Below, piece by piece: positions 12,232 through 24,231 of a stretch of 64,000 nucleotides of DNA. The translations under genes and the position numbers were made by a program. The notes under the pieces were generated by a model, which did not search any database, was not told where the DNA came from, and worked only from the letters and a program-made list of their open reading frames with translations. Every line of letters starts with the position of its first letter. Positions within the stretch are counted from its first letter, which is position 1. The stretch covers positions 80,536,363 through 80,600,362 of the forward strand of contig OW121743.1 in the NCBI GenBank assembly GCA_933228675.1, written 5' to 3'. This DNA is from Stomorhina lunata. Lineage: Eukaryota > Arthropoda > Insecta > Diptera > Rhiniidae.

Positions 12232-13350
12232 AAAAAAGTCTATTTCTTAGTCTATGCCTTTGAACATGTCTTAGTCTATGTCTTAGAACATGTCTTAGTC
12301 TATGTCTTAGTCTATGTCTTAGTCAATGTCTTAGTCTATGTCTTAGTCTATGTCTTAGTCTATGTCTTAGTCTATGTCTTAGTCTATGTCTTAGTCTATG
12401 TCTTAGTCTATGTCTTAGTCTATGTCTTAGTCTATGTCTTGTTCTATGTCTTAGTCTATGTCTTAGTCTATGTCTTAGTCTATGTCTTAGTCTATGTCTT
12501 AGTCTATGTCTTAGTCTATGTCTTAGTCTATGTCTTAGTCTATGTCTTAGTCTATGTCTTAGTCTATGTCTTAGTCTATGTCTTAGTCTATGTCTTAGTC
12601 TATGTCTTAGTCTATGTCTTAGTCTATGTCTTAGTCTATGTCTTAGTCTATGTCTTAGTCTATGTCTTAGTCTATGTCTTAGTCTATGTCTTAGTCTATG
12701 TCTTAGTCTATGTCTTAGTCTATGTCTTAGTCTATGTCTTAGTCTATGTCTTAGTCTATGTCTTAGTCTATGTCTTAGTCTATGTCTTAGTCTATGTCTT
12801 AGTCTATGTCTTAGTCTATGTCTTAGTCTATGTCTTAGTCTATGTCTTAGTCTATGTCTTAGTCTATGTCTTAGTCTATGTCTTAGTCTATGTCTTAGTC
12901 TATGTCTTAGTCTATGTCTTAGTCTATGTCTTAGTCTATGTCTTAGTCTATGTCTTAGTCTATGTCTTAGTCTATGTCTTAGTCTATGTCTTAGTCTATG
13001 TCTTAGTCTATGTCTTAGTCTATGTCTTAGTCTATATCTTAGTCTATGTCTTAGTCTATGTCTTAGTCTATGTCTTAGTCTATGTCTTAGTCTATGTCTT
13101 AGTCTATGTCTTAGTCTATGTCTTAGTCTATGTCTTAGTCTATGTCTTAGTCTATGTCTTAGTCTATGTCTTAGTCTATGTCTTAGTCTATGTCTTAGTC
13201 TATGTCTTAGTCTATGTCTTAGTCTATGTCTTAGTCTATGTCTTAGTCTATGTCTTAGTCTATGTCTTAGTCTATGTCTTAGTCTATGTCTTAGTCTATG
13301 TCTTAGTCTATGTCTTAGTCTTTGTCTTAGTCTATGTCTTAGTCCATGTC
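12232..13350. repeat. 12-bp satellite (TATGTCTTAGTC)n, about 90 copies
   Basis: Almost perfect tandem copies of TATGTCTTAGTC from about 12280, with rare changes near 12322, 12440, 13033, 13321 and 13345 and a more diverged start at 12232-12280. Because 12 is a multiple of three and the unit lacks stops in some frames, long open frames exist on both strands (YVLV and RLRH repeats). I regard these as artefacts. Single units also appear near 14128 and 26425. Confidence 0.95.
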
Positions 13351-14105
13351 CAAAATTTGTCTTGACCAAAATTTGTCTAATTTTGATTAAAATTTGTCTG
13401 TAGTAAAATTTTGATCAAAATTTGTCTTTAGTAAAATTTTGATCAAAATTTGTCTTTAGTAAAATTTTGATCAAAATTTGTCTTTAGTAAAATTTTGATC
13501 AAAATTTGTCTTTAGTAAAATTTTGATCAAAATTTGTCTTTAGTAAAATTTTGATCAAAATTTGTCTTTAGTAAAATTTTGATCAAAATTTGTCTTTAGT
13601 AAAATTTTGATCAAAATTTGTCTTTAGTAAAATTTTGATCAAAATTTGTCTTTAGTTAAATTTTGATCAAAATTTGTCTTTAGTAAAATTTTGATCAAAA
13701 TTTGTCTTTAGTAAAATTTTGATCAAAATTTGTCTTTAGTAAAATTTTGATCAAAATTTGTCTTTAGTAAAATTTTGATAAAAATTTTTCTTTAGTAAAA
13801 TTTTGATAAAAATTCTTCTTTAGTAAAATTTTGGTCAAAATTTGTCTTTAGTAAAATTTTGATCAAAATTTGTCTTTAGTAAAATTTTGATCAAAATTGC
13901 TTTCAGTAAAATTTTGTTCAAAATTTGTCGTTAGTAAAATTTTAATTAAAATTTGTATTTAGTAAAATTTTGATCAAAATTTGTTTTAAGTAAAATTTTG
14001 ATCAAAATTTGTATTTAGAAAAATTTTGTTCAAAGTTTGTCTTTAGTAAAATTTTGTGCAAAATTTGTCTTTAGTAAAATTTTGATCAAGTTTGATCAAA
14101 ATTAT
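13351..14105 (-). repeat. 28-bp minisatellite array, minus orientation (about 27 units)
   Basis: Abuts the 12-bp satellite. Units read TTTGTCTTTAGTAAAATTTT, the AAAGAC-linker type, and are most regular from 13400 to 13790. The right end is degenerate and followed by a stray CTTAGTCTAT motif. Confidence 0.93.
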
Positions 14106-15631
14106 CTTTTTTAAGTCTTTGAATTTGTTTTAGTCTATGTCTTAGTCTATAATATATTTATTTGGTTTATTTTCCAAAATATTTTGATTTCAAATGCAAA
14201 TTTCTCAATTAAATGCAAATCTTTCAATCCGTGTTTAAATAAACTACCAAATCAATTTAATTTTTTTTAAGTCCCCTATAGTTTAACAAACTTTGAAGCC
14301 GGTCAAGACCAAAAAGAAAATACAAATGTCAGTCTAAAATGACTATGTGGTTGTGCGGGCTACTCAGGCTTAGAATGACTAAAAGTACCAAAAAATCATA
14401 TAAATATCTAGTTGTACATAATACACATAGACCCAGAAAAATACTCATAAATACTCATACAATTTCAAAAAAAAATATAAAAAAAAGTTTACTTTTTTGA
14501 AAATTCAACAAAAAAATAAGTTGAAGGTTTGTTATTTCCTTGTCCGTTTGTCGTTGTGGTTGTTATTGTATTTCAAACATAAACATTTCCACAATTCATG
14601 CATTTATGTATGAGTGTATGAAAATTATGAATGGTATGACTGTGATGGAGTGAATGTGTTGCTACTAAATGTGGAAAAGTATGAGTGGCCAACCAAACCA
14701 TCGTCATGTATTTGTTTGTTTGGATTTTATGGTCGTTTTTATACAAAAATTCCACAAATGTTCAGGTTTGTTGTTGCTGTTGGTTTGTAGATTTTTTGAA
14801 AAATTTCTACAACATTTCAGATTTGTTGGTTTTTTTTTTGTTGCAACAATTATGAATGAATGGTTGAACATGTATTAAATGTTGCTCTAGTTGTGTGTTG
14901 CTTTAGTAGGTATAAAAAGACTTTGAAAAATCTAAGATATGAGGATTTCAAATACCGAATCTGGGTATGACTTTGAATAAACGAAAAGCCTTTTCATCCC
15001 ACCCTCCTATGTCTAGATTTAAGTGCACGTGCACTCAAAACACAATAGAATGAATAAATAAACAAAACTTTAAATACACAATAACAACATGCCTCATCTG
15101 CCTCATCGTCATTATTATCTGCAACATCATTTCTCCTAAAGAGACTGGAATTGCAACAGAAATATGATTCTAGAACAAATACAGCAAAAAAAATAACACA
15201 AAACCGAAAAACCAAGGAAGCTTTCAAATGGAGTCATTTTGATTTATACGAGAAGTTGTAAACGAAATGGACTGAATTATAAGCAGTAGATCAGTTTTTG
15301 TTGTTGCTGCTATTATTGTTATAGTTATTCGGATTCATTTAGTCCTAAAGTCAATTTAATTTTGAAAACTTTTTACTTTGTATTTAGATTTTGTTTAAGG
15401 ATTAAATAAGGACTTTAATTTATCATATAAGAAGAGGATATAAAGTTTTATTTTAATTATAGGACTTTTAAGAATTTGTTTAAATACTAATTAAATAAAT
15501 AAGGAAATATTAAATGAAGATTAATGAGATGTAAATATTTAAATTAAATAAGAAGATAATAAATTTTAAAAGTCAGGGGCTTTTTCAATCAAATAAATGT
15601 TCAATGTTGTAATATATATTGTAATATATAT
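14106..15631. other. Unique AT-rich sequence
   Basis: No gene recognised. There are GTTGTTGCTGCT-type simple stretches near 14765 and 15300. The tract before 15632 holds two copies of TTGTAATATATA, which gave the ATAT target of the LTR that follows. Confidence 0.5.
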
Positions 15632-16195
15632 TGTAACATTTTTCCTTTAAAAACGTGGAAGGAATTCTTTTTACCAACAACCGAAAATAAAATTAAAACA
15701 CTTTATGTTGTTTTAAAAAGTTATATTTTTATTAACTTTAGAGTTAGTCGCTTTAAACACACTTTCCCCAAAACTGTAGTCACACTGTTCTCTTATACGC
15801 GTCTCAATTAAAACTCTGCCATGATAAAAGTTTGTCAGACTTTTTAAGTAGAGAAGAGAGTTTCTAGAATTTTCTGCAGATGTAAACAAAGAGCTGCTGT
15901 CGCCGATTAAACTAACAATGCGGCTTACGAATGTTCGTGACTGTTCCAATACATTCTCACATGATCAAGAATACACTCAACCATACATTGTACAGAGGTT
16001 ATCTGAAGTTAACAGCAACAGAGAGAGAGTGTGTAGGTAAAGAGAAAAAATGTTGCTCCATTCTTACAGCAAAACATTAAGATAAACATGTTGTTCTGCT
16101 TATAGACACAAACAGAACAACAACTACACCAACAGAAACATCCTAGAAAACTAGGAGAAGAATTATAAGTAGTGAACTTTGGACAATTCGTGACA
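15632..16195 (-). mobile_element. Solo LTR in an ATAT target
   Basis: On the minus strand it begins TGTCACGAATTGTCC at 16195 and ends TTACA at 15632, so it has TGT...ACA ends. It is flanked by ATAT at 15628-15631 and 16196-16199. An AATAAA signal in LTR orientation lies near 15732-15727, as expected in the R region. Known: Ty3/gypsy LTR elements of the 297/17.6 group make 4-bp duplications at ATAT targets. No internal region or second LTR is present, so it is a recombined remnant of 564 bp. Family is inference. ATAT is a weak duplication in AT-rich sequence. Confidence 0.68.
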
Positions 16196-16740
16196 ATATA
16201 TATTAATATGTTCTATATAATCTTCTATCTTCTTCTTCTATATCTCGTGTTCGAGTCTAGACGCGTAAGGTAAGGTGTGTTCGGTGGTTAAAATAGGTTA
16301 AGTTTTTTTCTGAAATATCAAGTGAGCGTGACCCGTTCCATATATTAAAAATGACAAATATAGATGACCAATTGGACGGATTTTTCTGAAATTTTGACAG
16401 TATGTTAAGGTGTGACGGGTGGGTAAAATGGGCTTGTTTTATTGTTTTTTTTTTTAACTCAAATGGGTGTGACCCCTCCCATATAACTCAAATATAAAAA
16501 ATGACAACTATGGATGATAAGATCAAAACGATTTAACCGAATAATTAAAGTTTTAAATGCGGATATTAAATTTCCTTTCTTTTTAAAATTGCCTCACTTG
16601 AGAACGGAATTTTTTCTAAATGTTTTTTTAATCCAAGTTAGAATTCTACATAAAGAGAAATTGACCATGTACACTTTTACGATCTCTTTTTATTATTTAT
16701 CTAAAATCGGAAAACGGCTGCACGGATATTGATAATACAT
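16196..16740. repeat. Diverged direct repeat, about 145-bp spacing
   Basis: GTGACCCGTTCCATAT at 16327 recurs as GTGACCCCTCCCATAT at 16468, and AAAAATGACAAATATAGATGA near 16347 recurs near 16496. The right part ends with AAACGGCTGCACGGATATTG, a phrase resembling insect Helitron 5' regions. Element identity unresolved. Confidence 0.45.
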
Positions 16741-17690
16741 GACTATTGTTTGATAATAGTTTCACTGACGATTTTTTGAAGATTTTTTACGATTATTTGA
16801 TGATTGCTTGACGATTGTTTGTTAGGTGTTTGATTATTAATTGACTAATGACTGTTTGAGGATTTTCAATGATTGTTTGATAATTGCTTCATGATTAACT
16901 GACGATCTTTTGACGGTTGTTTGAATTTGTCTATAGCAAAATTTTTATCAAAACTTTTCTTTAAAAAAATTTTCATCAAAAATTGTCTTTAATTAAATTT
17001 TGGTCAAAATTTTTCTATATATAATATTTATAAATGATTGTTCGATAATGTTTCATGACTGACTGGCGATTTTTGTTGACGATTGTTTGACAATGTTTGA
17101 TAATTCTTTCACGATTAACAGACGATTGTTTGACGGTTGTTTGATGATTTTTTGACGATTGTTTGATGATTTTTTGACGACTGTTTGATGATTGTTTGAT
17201 GGCTGCTTGAAGATTAACTGACGACTGTTCAATCAATGTTTTTTAATGATTGTTCGATAATTGTTTCACCATCGACTGGCTTATTTGATTACTGTTTGAC
17301 GATTGTTTGTTGATTTTTTTGAAGATTGTTTGATGATTATTTGACGATTATTTCATAATTTTTTGATAGTTTTTTGACGATTGTCTGACTATTGACTAAC
17401 GACTGTTGATGATTTTTTATGATTGTTCGATAATTGCTTGACAATTGATAAGCGATTGTTTGACGATTGTTTAATGATTGCTTGACGATTGTGTTTAGAT
17501 TGTGTGAAAACTTTTGAGAATTTTTTTAAATATCAGTTTTATGTTATTTTCTGTTTTTTGATTGCTGACTGTTGTTTTACAATTGATGACGATTGACTGA
17601 CGACTATTAAATGTTTTTTAATGATTGTTCAATGTTTGGTGTTTATTTTTATGATTTTTTGACGACATTTTGTTGATTATTTGATGACTG
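16741..17690. repeat. Degenerate GATTGTTTGAC/GATGATTTTTTGAC minisatellite
   Basis: Dozens of imperfect 10-11-bp units such as GATTGTTTGAC, GATGATTTTTTGAC and GATTGCTTGAC. A short insertion of the 28-bp GATC-type repeat lies at 16925-17020. A weak minus frame at 17015-17236 (IIKQSS repeats) is a by-product of the repeats. Confidence 0.8.
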
Positions 17691-17780
17691 ATATTGAATA
17701 TCTGTCTATGTATAATATTTATTATTTATTAATTTATTATTTATTAATTTCATTATCAGATGATTTCCCATTTTATATAA

Positions 17781-17845
17781 GGGTGCTGTGGCTCAGTTGG
17801 TTACAACATCGACTATTTAATATTCAGCAAAACCACGCTGTCGAT
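17781..17845 (+). other. tRNA-like segment with A box, cut by an LTR
   Basis: Contains TGGCTCAGTTGG at 17789-17800, a good match to the internal RNA polymerase III A box. No B box follows before position 17845, where the LTR inserted in CGAT. It may be the head of a tRNA-derived SINE. No complete tRNA fold was found. Confidence 0.35.
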
Positions 17846-18948
17846 TGTGAGGACCAAAATTTTGGGTAAAATTGTGGCCACACAGTGGTACCAAACGAAG
17901 GCAGAATATGAATTCTGACATATGTAGTTTTTCTGGTGGGTAAATGGATTACATCCATTTCAAGGGGGCAGATTACATCTGCCAAAGTGTCTTTTCTTTT
18001 CAGTAATTACAAAATGATGTCAAGGACAAGAGAAAGCCAAGTGATGCCAAAATAAGGAAGACAAGTGCTGTCGAGATGAACCCAAGACGATAGTAGAGGG
18101 TCAGGTGTAGAAGCCAACTTAAAATATAACGAGCTGCAACAACATGTGGATGAAACGTGTTGCTTCATTATTAATAAGTTTGATAAAATAAATGTTGTAA
18201 AGTTATTACAACCGCTATCGGTTCACACCTAGCGGAAAGTAATAACTACAAAACTACAAACTGTAGCCAAAATGTATTAGTATTTAAGCCAGGGAAAATT
18301 AACGATGAGCTCTCTTGTATTCTTACAGCGGAACATGGAAGACGTGGTGGCAAGACAGAGACATTGGTAAGTTGAAGTGAGAACATCATTTCAATTCAGA
18401 GTAGTGTAGTAGAAGGGGATAAACTGAATCAACAACATCAATTCAGACAGTTAGTTACTGGTTTACAATCAGTAAAGAGGTGAGATATTAGATTCGATTA
18501 CATCGAATTCAAACGTAGGACCAAGTTTAGAAGAAGGTGAATTTGATAACATAAAATTCCAGAATAGGGTGCTGGTTTCCCAATCAGTACAAGCAAGTAT
18601 TAGGAGATAACTTCCTGGAAGTAATACTCGGAAGTACAGAGGGAAATTGTAGGCTAGGTAAAAGCTACGAGTAACTAGTTCGTGTCCTGGAAGAAAACAC
18701 TCGGAAAGAAACTAGTTTAGGTTCTCTCGCCTTGCCAACACTCTGGTTCCCTACAAGAGACAGCAATCCAGTTTCTCAATAAAAACCTAGTCTGTAAGAG
18801 TGAATTCAAAAAGTGAAACAATAAAGTGAAGGAAAAGTGTCCATAAAGAAAAGAGTTAAGTGTTTCTTTTAAATTTTATGTAAAGGAGCCTGGACACGAC
18901 TGAGTTCTACCCCAGCTTCAAACCCGGACTAACCGGAGGTTCCTTACA
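17846..18948 (+). mobile_element. Solo LTR with CGAT target duplication
   Basis: Begins TGTGAGGACCAAAATTTTGG and ends GGAGGTTCCTTACA, with exact 4-bp duplications CGAT at 17842-17845 and 18949-18952. TGT...ACA ends plus a 4-bp duplication mark a Ty3/gypsy-type LTR. Inside are a TATTTAAG promoter-like motif near 18281 and AATAAA signals near 18779 and 18821, in the order expected of U3-R-U5 on the plus strand. There is no internal coding region, so this is a solo LTR of 1,103 bp. The exact family (412/mdg1-like is a guess) is unknown. Confidence 0.78.
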
Positions 18949-18952
18949 CGAT

Positions 18953-19221
18953 ATAATATAAAAGCTTTCTCCCCCATTTTACCCTCTTTCACCTCTCTTT
19001 CCAAAAAAAGTAACCCAATTCATAAATACAATATATACATTTGTATAGGTAGTGTTCTTCTGAGTGTTAATAAGAAAAAAATCAAAGGAGGGCAATCAAT
19101 TTCTTAAAATTACTCTAAAATAATGAACTCCTTCATAGCTGTTTGATAGCAATTTTGAGTAAATTGTGAAAGCTTGCTACTTCTCATACTCGTTCCAATT
19201 TCAATGACATTTCAATATCAA
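18953..19221. other. Short AT-rich spacer
   Basis: Nothing recognised between the CGAT duplication and the CCCAG element. Confidence 0.5.
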
Positions 19222-19469
19222 CCCAGTAAAACTTTTCATTACCAAATAATGAGTTAAACAGTTAAACTATTGAACACGAACTACTTACTCATTCGCTGTT
19301 TAAGTCATTACATTAACATGGGGATGTCATTGGAGGCAAGTACTTACCAATTGCAGAAATGTAATGACTTGTGTAAGCAATTTGAAAGCAACAACAACAA
19401 CAGCAACAACTTTTTTGTTGTTGTTTTATTAAAAACAAATATTTTTGATCGAAATACAAAATTTTTTTT

Positions 19470-19540
19470 ATGATCCCATGGGGGCTCGAACCCAGACCCT
19501 CCGACTGCTAGGCAGAGACTCTTCCACTGAGCTACTTCAT
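19470..19540 (-). other. tRNA-like segment (Pol III A and B boxes)
   Basis: On the minus strand, TAGCTCAGTGG (19534-19524, A box) and GGTTCGAGCCC (19492-19482, B box) are 31 bases apart, as in tRNA genes. The anticodon-loop position reads CTAGCAG, which would give AGC (Ala-like), but the anticodon and acceptor stems pair poorly. It looks tRNA-derived rather than a working tRNA gene. Confidence 0.55.
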
Positions 19541-20363
19541 ATGTTGAAAACTTAGCAGCTTATAATTAATATAAACAATTTTTATTTTTAGATCCAAAAT
19601 CATGTGAAAATAACTTTGTTTTTCCCTGCTTTTTTTTTGCTCTGTTGTAATTTTTGGAAAAATATTTTTATACGATTTTTTGTAATTATTTTAAAACTTT
19701 TTTAAAATTATTTTAAAGCTTAAACAATTTAAATCTTCTTTTTTGTATAAGTTTTTACATAAGATTGACTCTTACTTACTTAAATATTACAACCTGTTAA
19801 GGTCAAAGTCCGAGCATATTTTAGAATTCCATGGATTTCGATCTTGTGCGAATATTCTCCAATTTTATAGGCCAAGCTTTGAAAAATGTTCCTCTACTTG
19901 GTCTTTCTATCGAAGTTTCGGACATCCTCCTCTAACATTAGGTAGTGGGACATTTCAATTCTAATTTTATCCTCTTCATTGTATTTTTTTTTTTTCAAGA
20001 GAGGGTTACTAGCCCGTAATCCTAACCCATTTTTATCGATCTTATGGGACAACTCTCGGAACATGTTAACTCACAATATTAATGGGTGTTAAACTAGCTC
20101 CCCGGGTGATACCATGAGGAGGTGTGTGTCCACAGTTGAGATGAAGGATGACCCAGATAAGTTGGGCTTACCAAGTTAAGACCAATTAGAATCGTGTTTG
20201 GTATTCAACATCCCCTACATAATAAAAATTGACTCATGATGGTATTTTTTCATTAACGTGAGTTAGTTTTACAAATTTTTTTTACAGAAGATAATATTTA
20301 AGTTCTTAAAATTAAAAAATCATTTAAAAAGACTCTTTTAATAAAAAAAAACTAAAAAAAATT

Positions 20364-20404
20364 GTTGCCCTTAGTGGGATTTGAACCGGGGCCATTCAGT
20401 TTAA
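20364..20404 (-). other. Second B-box-like segment
   Basis: GGTTCAAATCCC on the minus strand (20387-20376), followed by ACTAAGGGCAA, resembles a tRNA T arm and 3' acceptor side. No convincing A box upstream and no cloverleaf. Confidence 0.35.
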
Positions 20405-20527
20405 ATTACCATCTTAATTACAAATAAGTACTTCTGTAATAACTTATTATTTATTCGGATGGTATGTTGTAGTCGTTACAAGGTAACCAGTTATCAGAGT
20501 ACTTGCCATTACCAAAGTTTTGCTGGG

Positions 20528-20850
20528 AATGTTTTCTGTCTGTCATGTAACTAAATATATATAAAACTGAGTCAAAACAATTGTTTTCTCGTTTAAACTT
20601 AAACATTTCAATCATTATTGAAAATGATTCATATCATTCCGATTTCACTTTTCGCATATACTCAATACAAATATTGATATTGAAATTCTTTTTGAAAAGG
20701 TTATAAATTGGAAATAATTGCACGCATTTTTGCAATTTACAATTATAACAATTATTAAAATTAAGTGCATAAAACTAATTGGTTTAAATAATTGCATGTT
20801 ACATATTGTTATTAATAACATTCCATATTAATATTTATTAATTAAATAAA
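20528..20850. other. AT-rich spacer
   Basis: No gene or repeat recognised. It ends in the TTAA target of the next element. Confidence 0.5.
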
Positions 20851-20854
20851 TTAA

Positions 20855-22161
20855 CCCTTATGTGTATGGCAAAAAAAACACCTTTAAGAGAATGGCAAGG
20901 TACCCGGGTACCTATATGAAAAAATTATTGTAAACAAACATTTTTGGAGAAAATAAATGAGTGATCTCGGAAAATAACTCTGAGAGTTACAATGCACGTT
21001 CATTTATAGTAAATAGTAAGTCTCAAGGTGAATTCAACTTGGCGGTTGTAAGGATACAAGTCATGGCGAATATATATGTATACCATAAATTTGTATTAAG
21101 TAAATTAAGTTTCGTACTACAGGAAGATGTAGCCTCCAATTTTTCTACATTTGACGCCAATAATCCAAATACATGATATATAACCTTAAAATCGGTTGAA
21201 GACTTTTCTAATTATCAAAGGTTTTATAAAATATCCTATGTCCTTGAAGACTCTCCTGAGCATATGCTATAAAAAGATTATTATTTTTTAAAAAACTTTA
21301 AAAAGTTTGACTAGTTTTACTTTTTTAAGGCTTTAGGATATTTAAATACCCATTTTTGATGCAATGGGCTAACGATATGTCACTTTTGCACAGGACGAAA
21401 AAAAGTATTTTGTTCATACCGTTTTAAAAACTCCTTTTTTGTTTTTTTAAAATAGATTGTTAAACGAACTCGAAAAAAGTAAAAAAAAAGTTCCCGTTAT
21501 AGTTAGAACCCCCTACAGATTACCACAAAGAAAGAACTAGAGCAATATCTTTAACGGCTTAGTCGTACCTGCGACTTAAATTCAAAGGATTTCGACAAAA
21601 ACATAATTTTTCATCAAAGTTATAAAAAAGCACGTAAATTGTTATATATTAGCAGTTTTTATAAGCAGAACTTAAATTATGATTGTTACAACGGATAAAA
21701 ATATATATTTTAGAATATTGGTTGAAATTGGATGTCACTAGCCCTTTAATAACCAGGGTCAAGAATAAAATTTGAAAAAAATTCGAAACTATGTATAAAA
21801 CAAAGAAAATCGTGTAAATCTTGTTTCTACATAAATATTCATATATAAAATATTTATAACTAATCTGTCTAATTTTGCTTTAGTTATCTTTCAATAAAAT
21901 TTTACTTTTTATTACAGTTTTTTCATATATAATGTATGAAGGTACCCGGGTACCTTGCCGTACGGTTACGTATATAAGATATAAATTGGACCACAGCACC
22001 TATACAATATGATTTTTTAGCTTAAAAGCAATAATAATTTAAACTATTTCAATAGTTAGGAGTTCTCAAGAAGTTTGAGTTTTGTGAACCATCTGTTTCC
22101 ATTAAAAAAGTTAAGATGAAAGTGCTAAAGGTACCGGGGTACCTTGGTATACACATAAGGG
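20855..22161. mobile_element. piggyBac-like non-autonomous element in TTAA
   Basis: TTAA at 20851-20854 and 22162-22165 flanks CCCTTATGTGTAT at the left end and its reverse complement ATACACATAAGGG at the right. Known: piggyBac elements begin with CCC and duplicate TTAA exactly. Subterminally it has two perfect palindromes GGTACCCGGGTACC (20899-20912 and 21941-21954) and a near-palindrome GGTACCGGGGTACC (22130-22143). The 1,307-bp interior has no transposase; a 71-codon plus frame at 20961-21176 shows no domain. It must be mobilised in trans, if at all. Confidence 0.68.
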
Positions 22162-22165
22162 TTAA

Positions 22166-23040
22166 AAAATATTTTTATATTAAAAAAAATATTCTATTTA
22201 AAGTCAAATTGCTTAAAATGTAAACAATTTTTTTATTGTATAAAATTAAACAAATAAAAAAAGTAACAATTAAGAGGAATTTTAAATAAACAATTCCTCA
22301 AACAAAAAAATTAATGATTTCTCTTGAAATATTTTAAAATATTGTATAATATAAATATTGAATTTCCCAAGAACATTGAAACACACTCAACAAAAATTAT
22401 AATGATAAAGTGATAAATAAAAATTTAATAACAAAAAATAGACAATAATTTTAAAATATAATATTTAATATTTTTCTTCGAAATTACGAGCAATATGATT
22501 TTTCTAAAAATTAAAATTTGGTCTATTTGCGACATTTCGTTATCTTTATTTTATAGAACTTGCATGTGTGTCATTATCAGTTTAAATTTTTCTTAATGAA
22601 ATTGTCTCAGTTTTATTTTGTCTTTTTGATTGTGGAATTTGTTGTTTTGAATAAATTTTTGTTAAGTCCTATTTCAGCGATAACCTCTTCTTAAGGTCAA
22701 TCTAAAAAGATTGTTTTTCTTTTAAATTTATTATCAATAGAGTTTAGTGTAAAATCATTTAATATTTTCAAATTCTGTGTTCTAAATGCAACTTGTATCT
22801 CTACCACCACAAAAACTTCTGAAACTAGCACTGACTAATAACACTAATACTAATACGAAAAAAAATCCTATTAAAAATAGAAAATTTTTGAAAAATTTCC
22901 TTTAAAAAAGTAGCAAATTTTTGAAATTCTGAAACAAAAATATATTATAATTATTTTTTTTTTTTAATTTCATATAAAGATACATATAAATTAAAAAATG
23001 GCTATAAAAATATTAATACATCTTAACCTATATCTGAATC
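22166..23040. other. Unique AT-rich sequence
   Basis: No gene or recognisable element. A few short A- and T-runs only. Confidence 0.5.
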
Positions 23041-24231
23041 TTTGACTAAGTATCTTATCTTATATTCTTAAACGAATGACTATCTCGAAAACGGCTCTAA
23101 CGATTTTGATAAAATTTGGACAGTGGGTATCTTTTTTGATGTATAGGTCGAAGAAGAAGGGACTTTTGGAACCTTTGCCTCTAAGAGGGTAAAAACGGGT
23201 AAGAAGGGGAAAAAATCGAAAACGCTATATCTCCTTAAGTAATAGGTATAGAAACAAAATTTATATTACGTTTTAAACAGTTATGAAAATAAACGGACAG
23301 GTGTTTGGTACTTTTTTAAAACTATGTCCGATAAGGGGTAAAAAAGGGTGAAAATAGTTTTTTTGGTACCTTTTTAACCCACTCTTATATTTTAAACTAG
23401 GGAATATAGAAAGAAACTTTGTACTGCAATCAATAGATGTGAAAGAAATATTGAACACGTATTTGGTACTTTTTTGATTTTGTGGTCAAAATGTGTAAAA
23501 AAGGGATAAACTGATAACTTAACATCTACAAAAGTAATATGAATAGGAAAATTATGTTAACTGCTTTCTAATAAAATGTACCGAATTCAATTGGTACCAA
23601 AGAAGTACCAATTATGCATATGGAACTTTTTGAAATTAGGGGATAAAAAGGGGGAAAAATTAGTAATGTTATACCTTTTAAACAAATGAATGTTTGTCTG
23701 TATGTATGTTCTTTATAGAATAGTAAACTGTAAATTTGATCATGTTATGCTCTTTAGCGAAGATGTTACGGATAAGCCGGCGAAGGTTTTTAAGTTGATA
23801 AGACTAATTTTCGACAGATGGCGCCACTGAAAATTACTAAAAATTAATTAAATCGTAAACTGTACATTTGATCATACTATGATCTTAAGCAAAGTTGTAG
23901 CGCATGAGCCGGCGAATGCTTTTTAATTGGTGTGAATAATTTCCGACAGGTGGCGCTACTGAAAATTACTCAAAGTCAATTTAATCGTATATATAGAATG
24001 CATATCTCGAAAACGGCCCTAACGATTTTGATAAAATTTGGGAAGTGAATATCTTTTTTCATGTATAGGTCGAAGAAGAAAGCACTTTTGGACCTTTTAC
24101 CTCTAAAAGGGTAAAAACGGGTAAAAAGGGGGAAAATCGAAAACGCTATATCTCCTAAAGTAATAGACATAGAAACAAAATTTAAATCATATTTTAAACA
24201 GCTGTGAAAATAAGCGGACAGGTGTTTGGTA

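Larger units (their letters stand above)
19222..20527. mobile_element. TIR element with CCCAG ends and tRNA-like boxes, copy 1
   Basis: Left end CCCAGTAAAACTTTTCATTACC; right end, read inward on the minus strand, CCCAGCAAAACTTTGGTAATGG, giving about 15-bp imperfect TIRs. A second copy at 43704 aligns closely until it is cut at 44754. Inside are AACAAC/GTTGTT inverted runs (about 19390-19425), one A-plus-B-box segment and a second B box, all on the minus strand. No matching target duplication is obvious. No transposase frame is present, and short frames in one copy contain stops in the other. Superfamily unknown. Confidence 0.6.

Noticed and set aside
12323..13369. 348-codon minus frame (RLRH repeat) and the 308-codon plus frame over the same bases
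   Set aside because: Both come from a 12-bp satellite whose length is a multiple of three; no start context, no non-repeat domain, open on both strands.
19470..19540. Functional tRNA-Ala gene
   Set aside because: Promoter boxes are good but the anticodon and acceptor stems do not pair well, and it lies within a dispersed element.
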